Part shown: positions 33,277 to 33,575 of the stretch, piece after piece | Layout of the letters: every line of letters begins with the position of its first letter | How positions within the stretch are numbered: position 1 is the first letter of the stretch | Origin: an uncultured Prevotellaceae bacterium | Lineage (GTDB): Bacteria > Bacteroidota > Bacteroidia > Bacteroidales > Bacteroidaceae | Reading direction: 5' to 3' | Assembly (NCBI GenBank): GCA_900313235.1 | Contig: OMQN01000014.1 | Coordinates: 1 to 33,575 of the forward strand | DNA length: 33,575 nt | Position numbers and translations under genes: made by a program | The notes under the pieces: model-generated | Databases searched by the model: none | What the model saw: only the letters and a program-made list of their open reading frames with translations | What the model was told of the DNA's origin: nothing

Positions 33277-33575
33277 TATTCAAAACTTACTCTTGTGATA
33301 GCTACTACTCCAGTGTTGTGTGGATGTGTGCGAACCAGCGTATAGGTGGCGTCGCTTCGTATCGTACTGCCCGAGGCTACCTCCTTGCCGTCGGCCAGCA
33401 GCCGCACGTCGTCGTCGAGCGTGAACTCCAGCGTGGTGCCCGTGCCGCGGTAGGTCAGCAGGTCCTGATAGTAGGCCGAGCGGGTGAGCACTGCCTCGCC
33501 GCCACCGATGGTCAGCGTCTTGAACTCAGGATAGATCATACCGTAGAACCGGTAGACCTTCTCTGTGCCCGAACC
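33276..33575 (-). CDS. Surface glycan-binding lipoprotein, C-terminal part (runs off right edge)
   Basis: The frame is open to the window edge, so the gene begins to the right; the Met at 33539 is internal. The visible 99 residues resemble the end of the + strand SGBP (11373-12362): GMIYPE against GMVYPE, a shared SAYYQDLLTY, a D-D-V-[RQ]-L-L pair and YTLVRTH against YTLRRTH. It marks the start of a second PUL on the minus strand, whose SusC/SusD pair should lie beyond the edge. It overlaps the next gene start by TAATG. Confidence 0.8.
   Translation of the reverse strand, partial: GSGTEKVYRFYGMIYPEFKTLTIGGGEAVLTRSAYYQDLLTYRGTGTTLEFTLDDDVRLLADGKEVASGSTIRSDATYTLVRTHPHNTGVVAITRVSFE

Noticed and set aside
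1..33575. Transposase, integrase or complete mobile element
   Set aside because: Despite many truncations, no recombinase gene or paired terminal inverted repeats were found in the window.

Overview
The window looks like part of a Bacteroidales chromosome, most likely Prevotella or a close relative. Evidence: SusC/SusD pairs, a hybrid two-component regulator with periplasmic propeller repeats, TAnnTTTG promoter elements, Bacteroidota-style secreted glycosidases, and two proteins ending in a short tail of the form KG-[VL]-[YF]-IV-[ND]-GKK, common in Prevotella and resembling type IX secretion sorting tails. No tRNA, rRNA, CRISPR array or complete insertion sequence was seen.

Layout. (1) 1-281: a truncated radC remnant. 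(2) 498-19166, + strand: an intact polysaccharide utilization locus (PUL). Its order is GH43 with a large accessory module, GH2, an ELWxxDGT-repeat secreted protein, SusC, SusD, a putative surface glycan-binding lipoprotein, a GH93-like propeller enzyme with a CBM9-like tail, a small GH43, and a hybrid two-component system (HTCS). GH43 plus GH93-like enzymes point to an arabinose-containing glycan such as arabinan. (3) 19167-20408: a structured intergenic stretch, then an AT-rich minus-strand insert carrying a truncated SprT-like protease and a Sel1-repeat protein. (4) 20409-22699: a housekeeping-type block with the 3' end of an inositol-monophosphatase gene, a NamZ-type (DUF1343/GH171) exo-N-acetylmuramidase and a glycerophosphodiesterase. 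(5) 22719-33575, mostly minus strand and visibly more GC-rich: a second, eroded PUL related to the first. It keeps a Ser-type sulfatase, a GH51 arabinofuranosidase, a GH43 and an anaerobic sulfatase maturase (anSME). Around them are truncated pieces: a sulfatase, a GH43-type accessory module, a GH93-like enzyme, a second GH93-like fragment, a discoidin domain, an acyltransferase, an HTCS tail and a glycan-binding lipoprotein running off the right edge.

How it fits together. The + strand locus would capture an arabinose-rich oligosaccharide through SusC/SusD and trim it with secreted GH43/GH2/GH93-like enzymes under HTCS control. The minus locus adds sulfatases whose Ser-x-Pro-Ser-Arg sites require an anSME, and one lies in the same region. 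This suggests that the second locus acted on a sulfated arabinose-containing polysaccharide. Many of its genes are cut at exact, gap-free coding-to-coding joints, so it is either decaying by deletion or the contig contains assembly joins; read-level checking would separate these.
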